Origin: Prevotellaceae bacterium | GTDB lineage: Bacteria; Bacteroidota; Bacteroidia; Bacteroidales; UBA932 | Length of the DNA: 11,679 bases | Direction of reading: 5' to 3' | NCBI GenBank assembly: GCA_031259645.1 | Contig: JAIRLC010000024.1 | Location: 1-11,679, forward strand | Shown here: one piece after another, positions 1 to 7,787 of the stretch | How the letters are laid out: each line of letters begins with the position of its first letter | Numbering within the stretch: the stretch's first letter is position 1 | Notes under the pieces: model-generated | Seen by the model: only the letters and a program-made list of their open reading frames with translations | Databases searched by the model: none | What the model was told of the DNA's origin: nothing | Program-made: the position numbers and the translations under genes

Positions 1-44
1 ATCTCTTAATCACCTAATCTCTTAATCACCTAATCTCTTAATTA
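1..44. repeat. 16-base tandem repeat, about 2.7 copies
   Basis: The unit ATCTCTTAATCACCTA occurs at 1-16 and 17-32 without mismatch. A third copy starts at 33 and diverges after about ten bases. The array touches the window edge and may continue upstream. It encodes nothing visible. Confidence 0.85.
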
Positions 45-165
45 CTTGTGTGTATGTTGCAATGTGTATTTGCGATATGGAGTGTTATTGTATATATATA
101 ATTAGTGATTAACTGTTAGTGAAAAACAGACAATAGAACATAGACTTATAGACGATAGATAAAAA

Positions 166-187
166 CAATGTGCTAATGTGACTAATT
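166..187 (-). repeat. 22-base dispersed intergenic repeat, copy 1 (inverted)
   Basis: This is the exact reverse complement of the 22 bases at 1542-1563 and 7761-7782. The core on the other strand reads TCACATTAGCACATTG. Similarity to the second copy extends into both flanks: GAACATAGA occurs on one side in each, and TTTAATGTG followed by ATTAAT on the other. Confidence 0.85.
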
Positions 188-315
188 TTTTAATGTGTCA
201 ATGTGATTAATTATAAATGTAATTTAAATTGTTCATTATTCATTATAAAAGGGTTGCTGGTGATTAGTTCTTCTTTCTTTCTATATCATCTATTACAAGC
301 TGGCGGCCCTTTTTT

Positions 316-350
316 CAATGAACAATGAACAGTTAACAATGAACAATGTT
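316..350. repeat. GAACAATGAAC-type intergenic repeat run
   Basis: Short degenerate direct repeats of the AACAATGAAC type, preceded by GGCGGCCC and a T-run at 303-315. The same arrangement, GGCGGC then T-run then CAATGAA, recurs at 7702-7719. Related runs are at 1453-1486, 7713-7745 and 8350-8370, all outside genes. Confidence 0.75.
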
Positions 351-442
351 AATGTGCTAATGTGATTGATGAAATTCTTAGTTCTTAGTTAATTAGTCTA
401 TGTTCTAATATCTAAACATCTAAATATCTAATATATTAAAAT

Positions 443-1366
443 ATGAAAACAACAAAGACAAAACAATTTTTATTTTTAGCAGCATTTTGCTGCATGGCCG
501 CTTCTGTTGCGGCACAGACGGTGGATGTGACGCTTCAATGCGGACAATCCTACACAATAAATAGTACGGTAGCGGCAACGGCTGCCACCGGCTTAACTTA
601 CCGTTGGTTGGAAAATGGAAGCCCGGTAACCGGAGTGGCGGCAAGTTACACTGTGCCGGCTACGAAAAGCGTGGGGGTTTATACATACATCCGGCAAGCC
701 AAAACAACAGGATGCACCGATTGGCAAAATTCCAATGCGTTTACGGTGGAGGTTATTAGTCGTAGCGACGGTTTTTGTATTGCTGGCATTACATGGGCCA
801 GATACAATGTAGATGTGCCGGGCAGTTTCACCACTTCGCCGGATGATTTAGGAATGCTATATAAATGGGACAGTTTAAAGTATTATTCACCATACGAGAC
901 CATTGATGCATTAGACCCAAATGAAAGTACCGCTAATATGTGGTCCGCTGCCCAGAATCCCTGCCCAGTTGGTTGGCGTGTGCCTACCGTGAAAGAATGG
1001 GAATCGCTTTTTATAGCATCCCCCTCCATATACCTCGCTCCCAAATTTATTGAGCATCCTAAGGTTACGTCTCCTGGCTGCGACCTGTGTACTGTCGCTC
1101 TCGGCCCAGAACCTGCTTCTAACCCAGCTGTGGATGCTCCATTGACTGTACACTTACCGTGCCAACGACATAATACATTGGTGGGCGGCACGCAACACGA
1201 TTATATGTGGAATCAGTGTGGTTACTGGACCGCAGATACAGGTTTATCATATGGATCGGGGCACTGGTCAAGCCCTTATTTTACGCGGTCTGAGAACTAT
1301 GAAAGCCAAATCATGTTGTGTCCAGGGAGAAAAAGTTATATTAATATGGTGCGCTGCGTGCGATAA
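443..1366 (+). CDS. Secreted Ig-like/FISUMP-domain protein
   Basis: A 307-residue exported protein of unknown function. Residues 1-24 form a signal peptide: a Lys-rich start, a hydrophobic core, then a VAA/Q cleavage site. Residues about 26-105 look like an Ig- or PKD-like beta domain, with a YRWLENG segment and a GVYTYI segment. From about residue 110 to the end the protein matches the FISUMP domain (Fibrobacter succinogenes major paralogous domain, TIGR02145). The seen hallmarks are ITWARYNVD near the domain start, NPCPVGWRVPT in the middle, GYWTA later, and the terminal VRCVR. The mature protein has ten cysteines, so disulfides are possible. No lipobox and no clear type IX secretion C-terminal domain are visible. 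The gene stands alone on the plus strand and converges with rpoN. FISUMP proteins are common in Bacteroidota and often belong to large families; their role is not settled. Domain assignment is confident; function is not. Confidence 0.85.
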   Translation: MKTTKTKQFLFLAAFCCMAASVAAQTVDVTLQCGQSYTINSTVAATAATGLTYRWLENGSPVTGVAASYTVPATKSVGVYTYIRQAKTTGCTDWQNSNAFTVEVISRSDGFCIAGITWARYNVDVPGSFTTSPDDLGMLYKWDSLKYYSPYETIDALDPNESTANMWSAAQNPCPVGWRVPTVKEWESLFIASPSIYLAPKFIEHPKVTSPGCDLCTVALGPEPASNPAVDAPLTVHLPCQRHNTLVGGTQHDYMWNQCGYWTADTGLSYGSGHWSSPYFTRSENYESQIMLCPGRKSYINMVRCVR

Positions 1367-1452
1367 GGTACATATAACCCGGCATTGTGATAGAGTGTGC
1401 TTCATGCATGTTTCGCCGCTGCATGCCTTGCGGGGAAGGAGGCTGTAAAACA

Positions 1453-1486
1453 AATGAACAACGAACAGTGAACAATGAACAATTTT
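1453..1486. repeat. GAACAATGAAC-type intergenic repeat run
   Basis: Degenerate direct repeats (AAATGAACAACGAACAGTG, then AACAATGAACAA) followed by a six-T run. They match the runs at 316-350 and 8350-8370 in sequence and in position near gene ends. Confidence 0.75.
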
Positions 1487-1541
1487 TTCGCTTTTCGCTT
1501 TACGTTGCACGCTTAACTTGTGTTCATTAATCACATTAAAG

Positions 1542-1563
1542 AATTAGTCACATTAGCACATTG
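1542..1563 (+). repeat. 22-base dispersed intergenic repeat, copy 2
   Basis: Identical to 7761-7782 and to the reverse complement of 166-187; it contains TCACATTAGCACATTG. It lies just beyond the 3' end of rpoN. The flank at 1573-1587 (TCTATGTTCTAAAAT) resembles the flanks of the copy at 166-187 and the sequence at 397-411. Confidence 0.85.
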
Positions 1564-1588
1564 TTTAAAAATCTATGTTCTAAAATCT

Positions 1589-1606
1589 ACCGCCGGCGAA
1601 AGCGGT
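1589..1606 (-). terminator. Possible rpoN terminator hairpin
   Basis: In the minus-strand direction ACCGC pairs with GCGGT across an eight-base loop. The hairpin starts at the last base of the rpoN stop codon and is followed by AGATTTTAG. The stem is only five pairs and the T-run is short and interrupted, so this is a weak terminator candidate. Confidence 0.35.
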
Positions 1607-3033
1607 TACTCACTCTTCGCATCCGGGCGTGTCGTCATCCTTTTCCGCATCCGCGACGTGGGGATATTCAGTTGTTCGCGGTATTTGGCAATGGTGCGGC
1701 GGGCAAAGGTAAACCCCTCTTTCTGCATCATCTCGGCCAGCTCCTCATCGGAATACGGGCGTTTCTTGTCTTCCTCTTCGATGAATTGCATCAATAATTT
1801 TTTAATATTACGGATGGATACTTCTTCGCCTGTTTCGCTTACGGTGCCTTCCGAGAAGAAAGATTTAAGCGCAAAAATGCCAAAATGTGTTTGGATATAT
1901 TTACTGGTTACGACCCGCGAAACCGTCGAAATATCAAGGCTTGTAACAAATGCAATATGCTTCAACGCCATGGGGCGCAACAGGCTTTCGTCGCCTTCCA
2001 TAAAAAAGTCGTGCTGATAATCAATAATCGACTGCATGGTTTTCATCAACGTGTCTTGCCGCTGTTTTAAGGCGTCAATAAACCATTTCGCCGATTCTAT
2101 TTTCTGGCGCAGGAACACCAGCGTGTTGCGGTCGGCTTTGGTTTTCGACTGTTCTTCTTTTTTCAACAATTGCTCATACCGCTGGCTGATGCGCAAATTA
2201 GGGATGGTGTAGCGGGGCATGGTGAGGTTGAACGCTCCGTTTCTCACTTCCAGCAGGAAATCGGGGACTACATACATGGTGCGGTCGTCGAGCGTATCAA
2301 TAACGCCCCCCGGCTTAGGGTTAAGGCGCACAATTTCTTCCACCGCCGCATTAAATTCCGCTTCGTTAATGTGCATCCGGGTCCTCACTTTATCATACAG
2401 TTTGCCGGTGAAATCGTTAAAATGGCGTTCCAGTATGTTTATCGCTGTTTTCACTTCCGGCGATTGTGTTTTATGCTTCAACTGAATAAGCAAACACTCT
2501 TGTAAATCGCGCGCACCCACGCCCGAAGGCTCAAAACCTTGAATAATTTTCAATAAATTATTGAGCTCATTCTCGTCGGTGCTGGTGTTCCAGCGGAAAG
2601 CGATGTCATCGACCAACGAAGAAAGATCGCGCCGCAAATAGCCGTCGTTATCCAAACTTTGTATCAGGAATGACGCCAGGGTATTCTGCCGGTCGTCCAA
2701 ATGGGCAAAGCCCAATTGTTGTTGCAATTGCTCATACAGCGATTCTTTTACCGACAACGTGGGAAAATCAAGCATATTGGAAACCATCGACTGCGACGTA
2801 TAAGGCCGCGACGACGATCCCTGTGTTTCAACATATTCTTCAATGCTTAAATTCCTGTTATCTTCCGTTTTGTCATCTGCTTCTTTCACTTCCTCCAGCA
2901 CCGGATTTTCCTCCAGCTCTTTCTCTATATGTTGTTCCAATTGCAGGGCGGGCATTTGCAGCATACGAATTACCTGCACCTGCTTAGGTGACAATTTTTG
3001 ATGTAACGTTTGTTGAAGCGCTTGTTTAAGCAT
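1606..3033 (-). CDS. rpoN: RNA polymerase sigma-54 factor
   Basis: Sigma-54, the alternative sigma factor that binds -24/-12 promoters and needs an AAA+ activator to open DNA. At 475 residues it is of normal length. The Gln/Leu-rich activator-interaction region I is at residues 1-50 and includes the PALQLEQHIEKELEENP segment typical of the family. An acidic linker follows at about 48-65, then the core-binding region. A helix-turn-helix lies around 360-390, with DISTVSRVVTSKY and the following GIFALKSFFS stretch. The RpoN box ARRTIAKYRE is at 444-453, close to the classic ARRTVAKYRE. All parts needed for function are present. It lies 40 bases downstream of the TrmH-family gene with a TATCTTTG -7 box between them, so it can probably be transcribed alone as well as from upstream. 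No sigma-54 activator gene and no clear -24/-12 site were seen in the window. Confidence 0.97.
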   Translation of the reverse strand: MLKQALQQTLHQKLSPKQVQVIRMLQMPALQLEQHIEKELEENPVLEEVKEADDKTEDNRNLSIEEYVETQGSSSRPYTSQSMVSNMLDFPTLSVKESLYEQLQQQLGFAHLDDRQNTLASFLIQSLDNDGYLRRDLSSLVDDIAFRWNTSTDENELNNLLKIIQGFEPSGVGARDLQECLLIQLKHKTQSPEVKTAINILERHFNDFTGKLYDKVRTRMHINEAEFNAAVEEIVRLNPKPGGVIDTLDDRTMYVVPDFLLEVRNGAFNLTMPRYTIPNLRISQRYEQLLKKEEQSKTKADRNTLVFLRQKIESAKWFIDALKQRQDTLMKTMQSIIDYQHDFFMEGDESLLRPMALKHIAFVTSLDISTVSRVVTSKYIQTHFGIFALKSFFSEGTVSETGEEVSIRNIKKLLMQFIEEEDKKRPYSDEELAEMMQKEGFTFARRTIAKYREQLNIPTSRMRKRMTTRPDAKSE

Positions 3034-3058
3034 GAAAATCTTGTTGATATTCTATAAG

Positions 3059-3066
3059 CAAAGATA
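3059..3066 (-). promoter_or_regulatory. -7 box for rpoN
   Basis: The minus strand reads TATCTTTG, a perfect match to the Bacteroidota -7 consensus TAnnTTTG. It overlaps the gap after the TrmH-family stop codon and predicts a leader of about 20 bases before the rpoN ATG. No TTTG -33 element is visible at the usual distance, so strength is uncertain. Confidence 0.5.
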
Positions 3067-3073
3067 CGTATTT

Positions 3074-3604
3074 TTATCGTAATTTGCCTACAATATCCCA
3101 CAAAACAACACCTATGCTTACCGACACATTTAAAGAATGTTTAGTGCCCTGTTGCGGAATTTCAAGGGAAATGTCGCACTCATCAACAACTTGTTGCTGA
3201 ACGCCTTTCACTTCATTCCCAAATATCAACGCATATTTTTTATCTCTCTGAGGCTGAAAATCATGAAGTAAAACACTGCCCTCTACTTGTTCTATGGCTA
3301 TCAGGCTGTAACCTTTTTCACGAAGCCTGGTAATGAGGCGCATGGTTTCTTTTTCGTAGTGCCATGCCACAGTATCTTCGGCGCCCAGCGCGGCTTTATG
3401 GATTTCGGCACTGGGAGGCGGGGAAGAAATACCGCAAAGATAAATTTTTTCAATGCGGAAAGCGTCGGCTGTGCGAAACGCCGCACCGATATTGTGTTGG
3501 CTGCGGATATTGTCGAGCACCAGCACCAGGGGCAATTTGCCGGCCTGTTTAAATTCTTCGACCGTCAAACGGGATAATTCGCTATTCAGGAGTTTCCGCG
3601 GCAT
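3074..3604 (-). CDS. TrmH-family (SpoU/SPOUT) RNA 2'-O-methyltransferase
   Basis: A 176-residue SPOUT-class methyltransferase, expected to transfer a methyl group from S-adenosylmethionine to a ribose 2'-OH in tRNA or rRNA. The three family motifs are visible: motif 1 at residues 31-47 (HNIGAAFRTAD), motif 2 at about 126-135 (LIFGNEVKGV), and motif 3 at about 148-165 with SLNVSVS, which forms the knotted cofactor site. The protein is short, near the size of single-domain TrmL/TrmH-like members, with no separate N-terminal substrate-binding domain, so the target nucleotide cannot be predicted. The start lies only three bases after the rpiB stop, which implies cotranscription with rpiB. The family call is firm; the specific gene name is not, so none is given. 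Confidence 0.93.
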   Translation of the reverse strand: MPRKLLNSELSRLTVEEFKQAGKLPLVLVLDNIRSQHNIGAAFRTADAFRIEKIYLCGISSPPPSAEIHKAALGAEDTVAWHYEKETMRLITRLREKGYSLIAIEQVEGSVLLHDFQPQRDKKYALIFGNEVKGVQQQVVDECDISLEIPQQGTKHSLNVSVSIGVVLWDIVGKLR

Positions 3605-3607
3605 TTT

Positions 3608-4054
3608 TTATTCGCAATGCTCTATTTTTTCAATCCGGCCGAGATGGCGTCCGCCTTCAAAAGCGGAAGTGAGGAAAGCCGATACAATTTGTTGTGCCGT
3701 ATGCGCATCAACGAAACGCGCAGGCACCACGCAAATGTTGGCGTCGTTATGCTGGCGCACCAATTGGGCAATGGCCGGCGTCCATGAAAGCCCCGCACGA
3801 ATACCTTTGTGGCGATTTAATGAAATCGCCATGCCGTTTCCCGTGCCGCAAAAAGCAATGCCTGCCTCTACGTTTTTTTCCAACACCGCCCCGGCCAATG
3901 GGTGTGCCACATCAGGATAATCCATGCGTTCTTCCGAATACGTGCCGAAATCTTTTACTTCGACGCCTTGCTGCTCCAGATAATGCTTGACGTATTCTTT
4001 ATGCTCAAAGCCGGCATGGTCGGCCGCCAATCCTATAATTTTATACGTTATCAT
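3608..4054 (-). CDS. rpiB: Ribose-5-phosphate isomerase B
   Basis: RpiB interconverts ribose 5-phosphate and ribulose 5-phosphate in the non-oxidative pentose phosphate pathway. The 148-residue length is normal for RpiB of the LacA/RpiB fold. Visible features are the DHAG phosphate/substrate loop at residues 12-15, the catalytic cysteine C69 in FCGTGNGMA, the RHKGIRAG segment at about 81-88, and H102 in QHNDAN, which matches the second catalytic position of the family. It ends three bases before the TrmH-family gene and begins 13 bases after the stop of the PAP2-like gene. A full Bacteroidota promoter (TTTG, 19 bases, TACATTTG) occupies that short gap and the end of the upstream gene, placing the predicted transcription start at or within one or two bases of the ATG. 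No other in-frame start is near. Confidence 0.96.
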   Translation of the reverse strand: MITYKIIGLAADHAGFEHKEYVKHYLEQQGVEVKDFGTYSEERMDYPDVAHPLAGAVLEKNVEAGIAFCGTGNGMAISLNRHKGIRAGLSWTPAIAQLVRQHNDANICVVPARFVDAHTAQQIVSAFLTSAFEGGRHLGRIEKIEHCE

Positions 4055-4058
4055 ACGG

Positions 4059-4089
4059 CAAATGTAGTTATTTGTTCTTTTTTTTCAAA
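4059..4089 (-). promoter_or_regulatory. Complete promoter directly abutting rpiB
   Basis: On the minus strand TTTG lies at 4089-4086, then 19 bases, then TACATTTG at 4066-4059. This is a full match to the Bacteroidota -33/-7 pattern. Only four bases (CCGT) separate the -7 box from the rpiB ATG, so the transcript would be leaderless or nearly so. The -33 element lies inside the 3' end of the PAP2-like gene. Confidence 0.65.
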
Positions 4090-4928
4090 ATATAACAACC
4101 CGTTCGATAAAGAAAAGGCGCAGTAAGTAATCCCACCACCACATCAATCAAATAATGGGCCTTAATATATACGGTGGAGATAATCAGCAGCACCGCCAAC
4201 GGCAACAGCGCCCAGAACAGTTTTCGCACTTTTTGTGCATATAATAATAAGAGGCAAATTACGGTGATGCCTACATGAGAACTTGGAAATGCACCGGTAG
4301 GTTTTTCTCCCAAATCCTGCAAAAACCGCATGGCAGCCCGGAAAGGCCATGTGTCTGGCGTACAGTTATCAGGCTCCGGAAAATAAAATTGCGGGCCCAT
4401 GACCGGAAAAATAATGAACAGCAGGTAATAAATAAAAAAAGAAAACAAGAGCACAAAGGCGGCTTTAGCGCCCTTTGCTTTTTCCGTTTTATAACTTACC
4501 AGCACCGTTAAAGCAATAATGAAATAGAATGACAGGTAGGCAAAATTCATCAATTCATTAAACCACAGCCACGGCATAATCCGGCAAAAGGCCATGCTGG
4601 GCTGACCGCCGAATAACAGCGCATCAACTTCTATGAAAAAGCCATCCAGGTTTGGGAAGAAAAAACTGTCGATGTAATAGGTTTCGGGATACCAGTAAAG
4701 AATAAAAGTCAGCGGTAAAATCTGCCGGATAAAGGTTACCGGCGAAGACCGCTTTGTGTCCAGCCACCGCAGGATAAACAGCGCGGAAAGAATGACGATG
4801 CGCGCCGACAACAAAAGAAGTAACATGTCCCCCACCATACCGGGCAATACCAACATATATATGGCTGTGAGTACGGCATAATAAAAAGTTATTTGCTCAA
4901 CAGGATAGCATTTTTTTATCCGCAGCAT
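4068..4928 (-). CDS. PAP2/Aur1-like membrane phosphatase or lipid head-group transferase
   Basis: A 286-residue integral membrane protein with about seven or eight hydrophobic helices. Two PAP2 active-site motifs are clear: GAFPSSHVGIT with H218, and STVYIKAHYLIDVVVG with H258 and D262. The usual Arg of the SRxxxxxHxxxD motif is Thr252 here, and no canonical KxxxxxxRP motif is seen. This pattern is typical of the PAP2_3/Aur1-Ipt1 branch, which includes inositol phosphorylceramide synthases, rather than classic phosphatidate phosphatases. It starts three bases after the GNAT-like gene stop, and that gene follows spt after eight bases, so the trio is almost certainly cotranscribed. I infer a role in adding or removing a phospho head group on ceramide. 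A general lipid phosphatase remains possible. The family is firm; the substrate is inference. Confidence 0.8.
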   Translation of the reverse strand: MLRIKKCYPVEQITFYYAVLTAIYMLVLPGMVGDMLLLLLSARIVILSALFILRWLDTKRSSPVTFIRQILPLTFILYWYPETYYIDSFFFPNLDGFFIEVDALLFGGQPSMAFCRIMPWLWFNELMNFAYLSFYFIIALTVLVSYKTEKAKGAKAAFVLLFSFFIYYLLFIIFPVMGPQFYFPEPDNCTPDTWPFRAAMRFLQDLGEKPTGAFPSSHVGITVICLLLLYAQKVRKLFWALLPLAVLLIISTVYIKAHYLIDVVVGLLTAPFLYRTGCYILKKKNK

Positions 4929-4931
4929 GAA

Positions 4932-6056
4932 TTATATGTTTTCCTTAATGTAACAACGGGTGCGAAACAACAATTCTTTTTCGTAGTTGTCCCAGATGCC
5001 CAGGGCGTTGATATTGGTTTCCAACTGTGAAGAAGAGATGGCGATTTTCACACGATGTTGAATATATGATTCGTTCATGGCCACATAATACAGCGAATGA
5101 AGCCCGCGATGTTGCCATTCGGGAAGCACGCCATTGACGTATAAATCTATATCGGAGTATTTATTCAGCGCCTTTAAAATATGGATAAATCCAAAAGGAA
5201 AAAGTTTCCCTCTTGCTTTTTGAAATGCCCGCGAGAGTGTGGGCATGCTAAGTCCAAACCCAATCACATTGTCCTTGTCATCTAAAATAAAGCAGAGCAG
5301 TTCGGGACGAATAAAAGAGAAAAACGATTTTACGTAGTAGTCTATTTGTTCGGGCGTAAACTGTACAAATCCATAAATATTTTCCCACGACACATTGACG
5401 GCTTCAAAAAATTTGCAGGCATACGGCATAATCTCTTTTTTCTTCTTGAAGATTTTCGTACGCAAATTATATTTTTGTGCAATGAGTTGATTGATGCGAT
5501 TTACTTTTTCAGGTACCGGTTGCGAGGCGTTAAAACGATACTGCAACCAATCTATTGCCTTGCCGTATCCATGTTTTTCGAGATGCTGTGGATAGTAAGG
5601 GTAGTTATAGGGACTGATAATCGGCGGCATATATTCAAATCCTTCCACCAACATGCCTTCAATATCGAAATCGGTAAACCCCATGGGGCCATGAATGGCG
5701 GTCATACCTTTGCTTTTGCTCCATTGTTCTGCGGCTTCCAACAATGCGCCCGACACGTCATAGTCGTCAATGAAATCAATCCAACCGAAACGGGCGGTTT
5801 TATTTTTCCACTTTTCATTGGCGCGGTGGTTGATTATGGCCGCAATACGCCCGGCAATTTTTCCGTCCTTGCAGGCGAGGAAATAAATAGCTTCACAGCC
5901 GGCGGTAAAAGAAGGATTAAGGTCTGCCCTCAATGTCCGCTTTTCATCGGCTATCAAAGGAGGAACCCATAATTTATGGCCTTTATAAAGCTCAAAGGGA
6001 AATTTGATGAACTGTTTTAGTTCCTTTTTTGTATTTACCTCTTTGATGCTTATCAT
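4932..6056 (-). CDS. GNAT-like N-acyltransferase, candidate ceramide synthase
   Basis: A 374-residue soluble-looking protein of the large GNAT-like type common beside spt in sphingolipid-making bacteria. The N-terminal half has a GNAT-like core: the start strand ISIKEV, FELYKGHKLWVPPL at about 19-33, YFLACKDGKIAGRIAAI at about 58-75 as the strand pair leading to the acyl-CoA loop, then GPMGFTDFDIEGMLVEGF, followed by an aromatic stretch SPYNYPYYPQHLEKHGY. A second acyltransferase-like half ends with VNGVLPEWQHRGLHSLYY. It is known that the bacterial ceramide synthase of Caulobacter is a GNAT-superfamily protein encoded near spt. From that and from the eight-base gap after spt I infer that this protein N-acylates sphinganine or 3-ketosphinganine. 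Automatic annotation would likely say hypothetical protein or N-acetyltransferase. The structural family is likely; the reaction is inferred from context. Confidence 0.7.
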   Translation of the reverse strand: MISIKEVNTKKELKQFIKFPFELYKGHKLWVPPLIADEKRTLRADLNPSFTAGCEAIYFLACKDGKIAGRIAAIINHRANEKWKNKTARFGWIDFIDDYDVSGALLEAAEQWSKSKGMTAIHGPMGFTDFDIEGMLVEGFEYMPPIISPYNYPYYPQHLEKHGYGKAIDWLQYRFNASQPVPEKVNRINQLIAQKYNLRTKIFKKKKEIMPYACKFFEAVNVSWENIYGFVQFTPEQIDYYVKSFFSFIRPELLCFILDDKDNVIGFGLSMPTLSRAFQKARGKLFPFGFIHILKALNKYSDIDLYVNGVLPEWQHRGLHSLYYVAMNESYIQHRVKIAISSSQLETNINALGIWDNYEKELLFRTRCYIKENI

Positions 6057-6064
6057 AGCTGTAT

Positions 6065-7378
<1,314 letters not shown>

Positions 7379-7408
7379 CGTTATTCAATTAACAATTATC
7401 GATTAACA

Positions 7409-7507
7409 ATGTACAGCGAGTCGCCCCGTACTGCCAACTGCTACGGCCGTGCGGCAGTAGTTGGCAGTATAGCTATACGCCCTTACGTTACCCCACCCCC
7501 CCCCTGA
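7409..7507 (+). CDS. Candidate 32-residue small ORF ending in a proline run
   Basis: An ATG lies about 27 bases after the start predicted from the promoter at 7348-7378. It opens a 32-codon frame beginning MYSESPRTANCYGRAAVV and ending in four prolines just before TGA. The last codons are the C9 tract at 7496-7504. I do not recognise the product; it has no clear membrane segment or signal peptide. The frame contains the strong inverted repeat at 7429-7469, so it may be only a structured noncoding sequence that happens to be open. Dropping one C from the tract would extend the frame to 85 codons, ending at 7667. The support is promoter position and an open frame only, so confidence is low. Confidence 0.25.
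   Translation: MYSESPRTANCYGRAAVVGSIAIRPYVTPPPP
7429..7469. repeat. Strong hairpin-forming inverted repeat
   Basis: TACTGCCAACT at 7429-7439 is perfectly complementary to AGTTGGCAGTA at 7459-7469. The stem can be extended inward by G-U, C-G and T-A pairs, giving about 14 pairs. There is no T-run on either side, so it is not a usual terminator. It falls within the candidate small ORF and transcript. Confidence 0.8.
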
Positions 7508-7685
7508 AAACTATAATAATCAACAGATTACATTTTTACATCTTCGTAAAACCCTGTGTAATAATTGCTATACAGGTATTACACTTGCATCCTTTCCGCA
7601 CACTCTAATTATAGATAGTACCGCGGCCTTAGCAATCGATCTTTCGGTTTTTCTGTCCGCTGTATAAGGGATTTGTAGTCTCTTT

Positions 7686-7712
7686 GCCGCTTAGCGCGGC
7701 AGGCGGCTTTTT
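7686..7712 (+). terminator. Possible terminator of the plus-strand transcript
   Basis: GCCGC at 7686-7690 can pair with GCGGC at 7703-7707, which is followed at once by TTTTT. It can alternatively form a tighter stem with the GCGGC at 7696-7700. With the promoter at 7348-7378 this would bound an RNA of about 330 bases. The stem is short, so it is only moderately convincing. Confidence 0.4.
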
Positions 7713-7745
7713 CAATGAAGAGTAAACAATTAATAATTAACAATT
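7713..7745. repeat. CAATGAA/AACAATT-type intergenic repeat run
   Basis: Degenerate direct repeats built on AACAATT and CAATGAA. They are preceded by GGCGGC plus a T-run, as at 303-316, and run directly into the GGCTGGCGCCAGCC palindrome at 7746. Confidence 0.7.
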
Positions 7746-7759
7746 GGCTGGCGCCAGCC
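7746..7759. repeat. Perfect 14-base palindrome, shared 3'-end hairpin module
   Basis: GGCTGGCGCCAGCC is its own reverse complement and is flanked by AATT on both sides. A copy with one mismatch (GGCTTGCGCCAGCC) lies at 8369-8382. Each copy sits just beyond the 3' end of a minus-strand gene, here the toxin, between an AACAATT run and an AATTAGT unit. It may help end or stabilise transcripts. Confidence 0.75.
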
Positions 7760-7760
7760 C

Positions 7761-7782
7761 AATTAGTCACATTAGCACATTG
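7761..7782 (+). repeat. 22-base dispersed intergenic repeat, copy 3
   Basis: Identical over 22 bases to 1542-1563 and to the reverse complement of 166-187. It lies five bases from the stop codon of the toxin gene. Confidence 0.85.
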
Positions 7783-7787
7783 TTTCT

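Larger units (their letters stand above)
1..442. other. Repeat-rich AT spacer upstream of the FISUMP gene
   Basis: No convincing gene lies here. The stretch is strongly AT-rich and made of short repeated words. A 16-base tandem unit sits at the left edge, a copy of the 22-base intergenic repeat at 166-187 with a partial copy at 351-365, a GAACAATGAAC-type run at 316-350, and loose ATCTAAA-like repeats at 408-440 just before the start codon. I found no TAnnTTTG promoter box on the plus strand close to 443, so the promoter of the downstream gene is not identified. Confidence 0.7.
1367..1605. other. Convergent spacer between FISUMP gene and rpoN
   Basis: No gene seen. The spacer holds an imperfect hairpin at 1412-1437 (TTCGCCGC against GCGGGGAA, one mismatch, 10-base loop) that is not followed at once by a T-run. 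It also holds an AACAATGAAC-type repeat run at 1453-1486 ending in T6, a full copy of the 22-base repeat at 1542-1563, and a hairpin next to the rpoN stop. It probably serves as the shared 3' region of the two converging genes. Confidence 0.65.

Noticed and set aside
1..440. Repeated short words suggesting a CRISPR array
   Set aside because: The repeats are 7-22 bases, irregularly spaced, degenerate, and lack uniform spacers. No cas gene is present.
1520..2017. 165-codon plus-strand open frame
   Set aside because: Most of it is antisense to the rpoN C-terminal region, including the RpoN box, and its start lies in an intergenic repeat.
5346..5972. 208-codon plus-strand open frame
   Set aside because: It lies wholly antisense to the GNAT-like gene, which has clear family features. 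The plus-frame translation shows no recognisable domain and no promoter.
7420..7500. Structured region considered as a tRNA or other standard RNA gene
   Set aside because: It forms one long hairpin and not a cloverleaf. No T-loop GTTCRANNC or 3' acceptor pairing was found.
7556..7584. Nested inverted repeats considered as a riboswitch
   Set aside because: Two overlapping pairings exist, but no known aptamer core is recognised and no downstream coding gene is on that strand.
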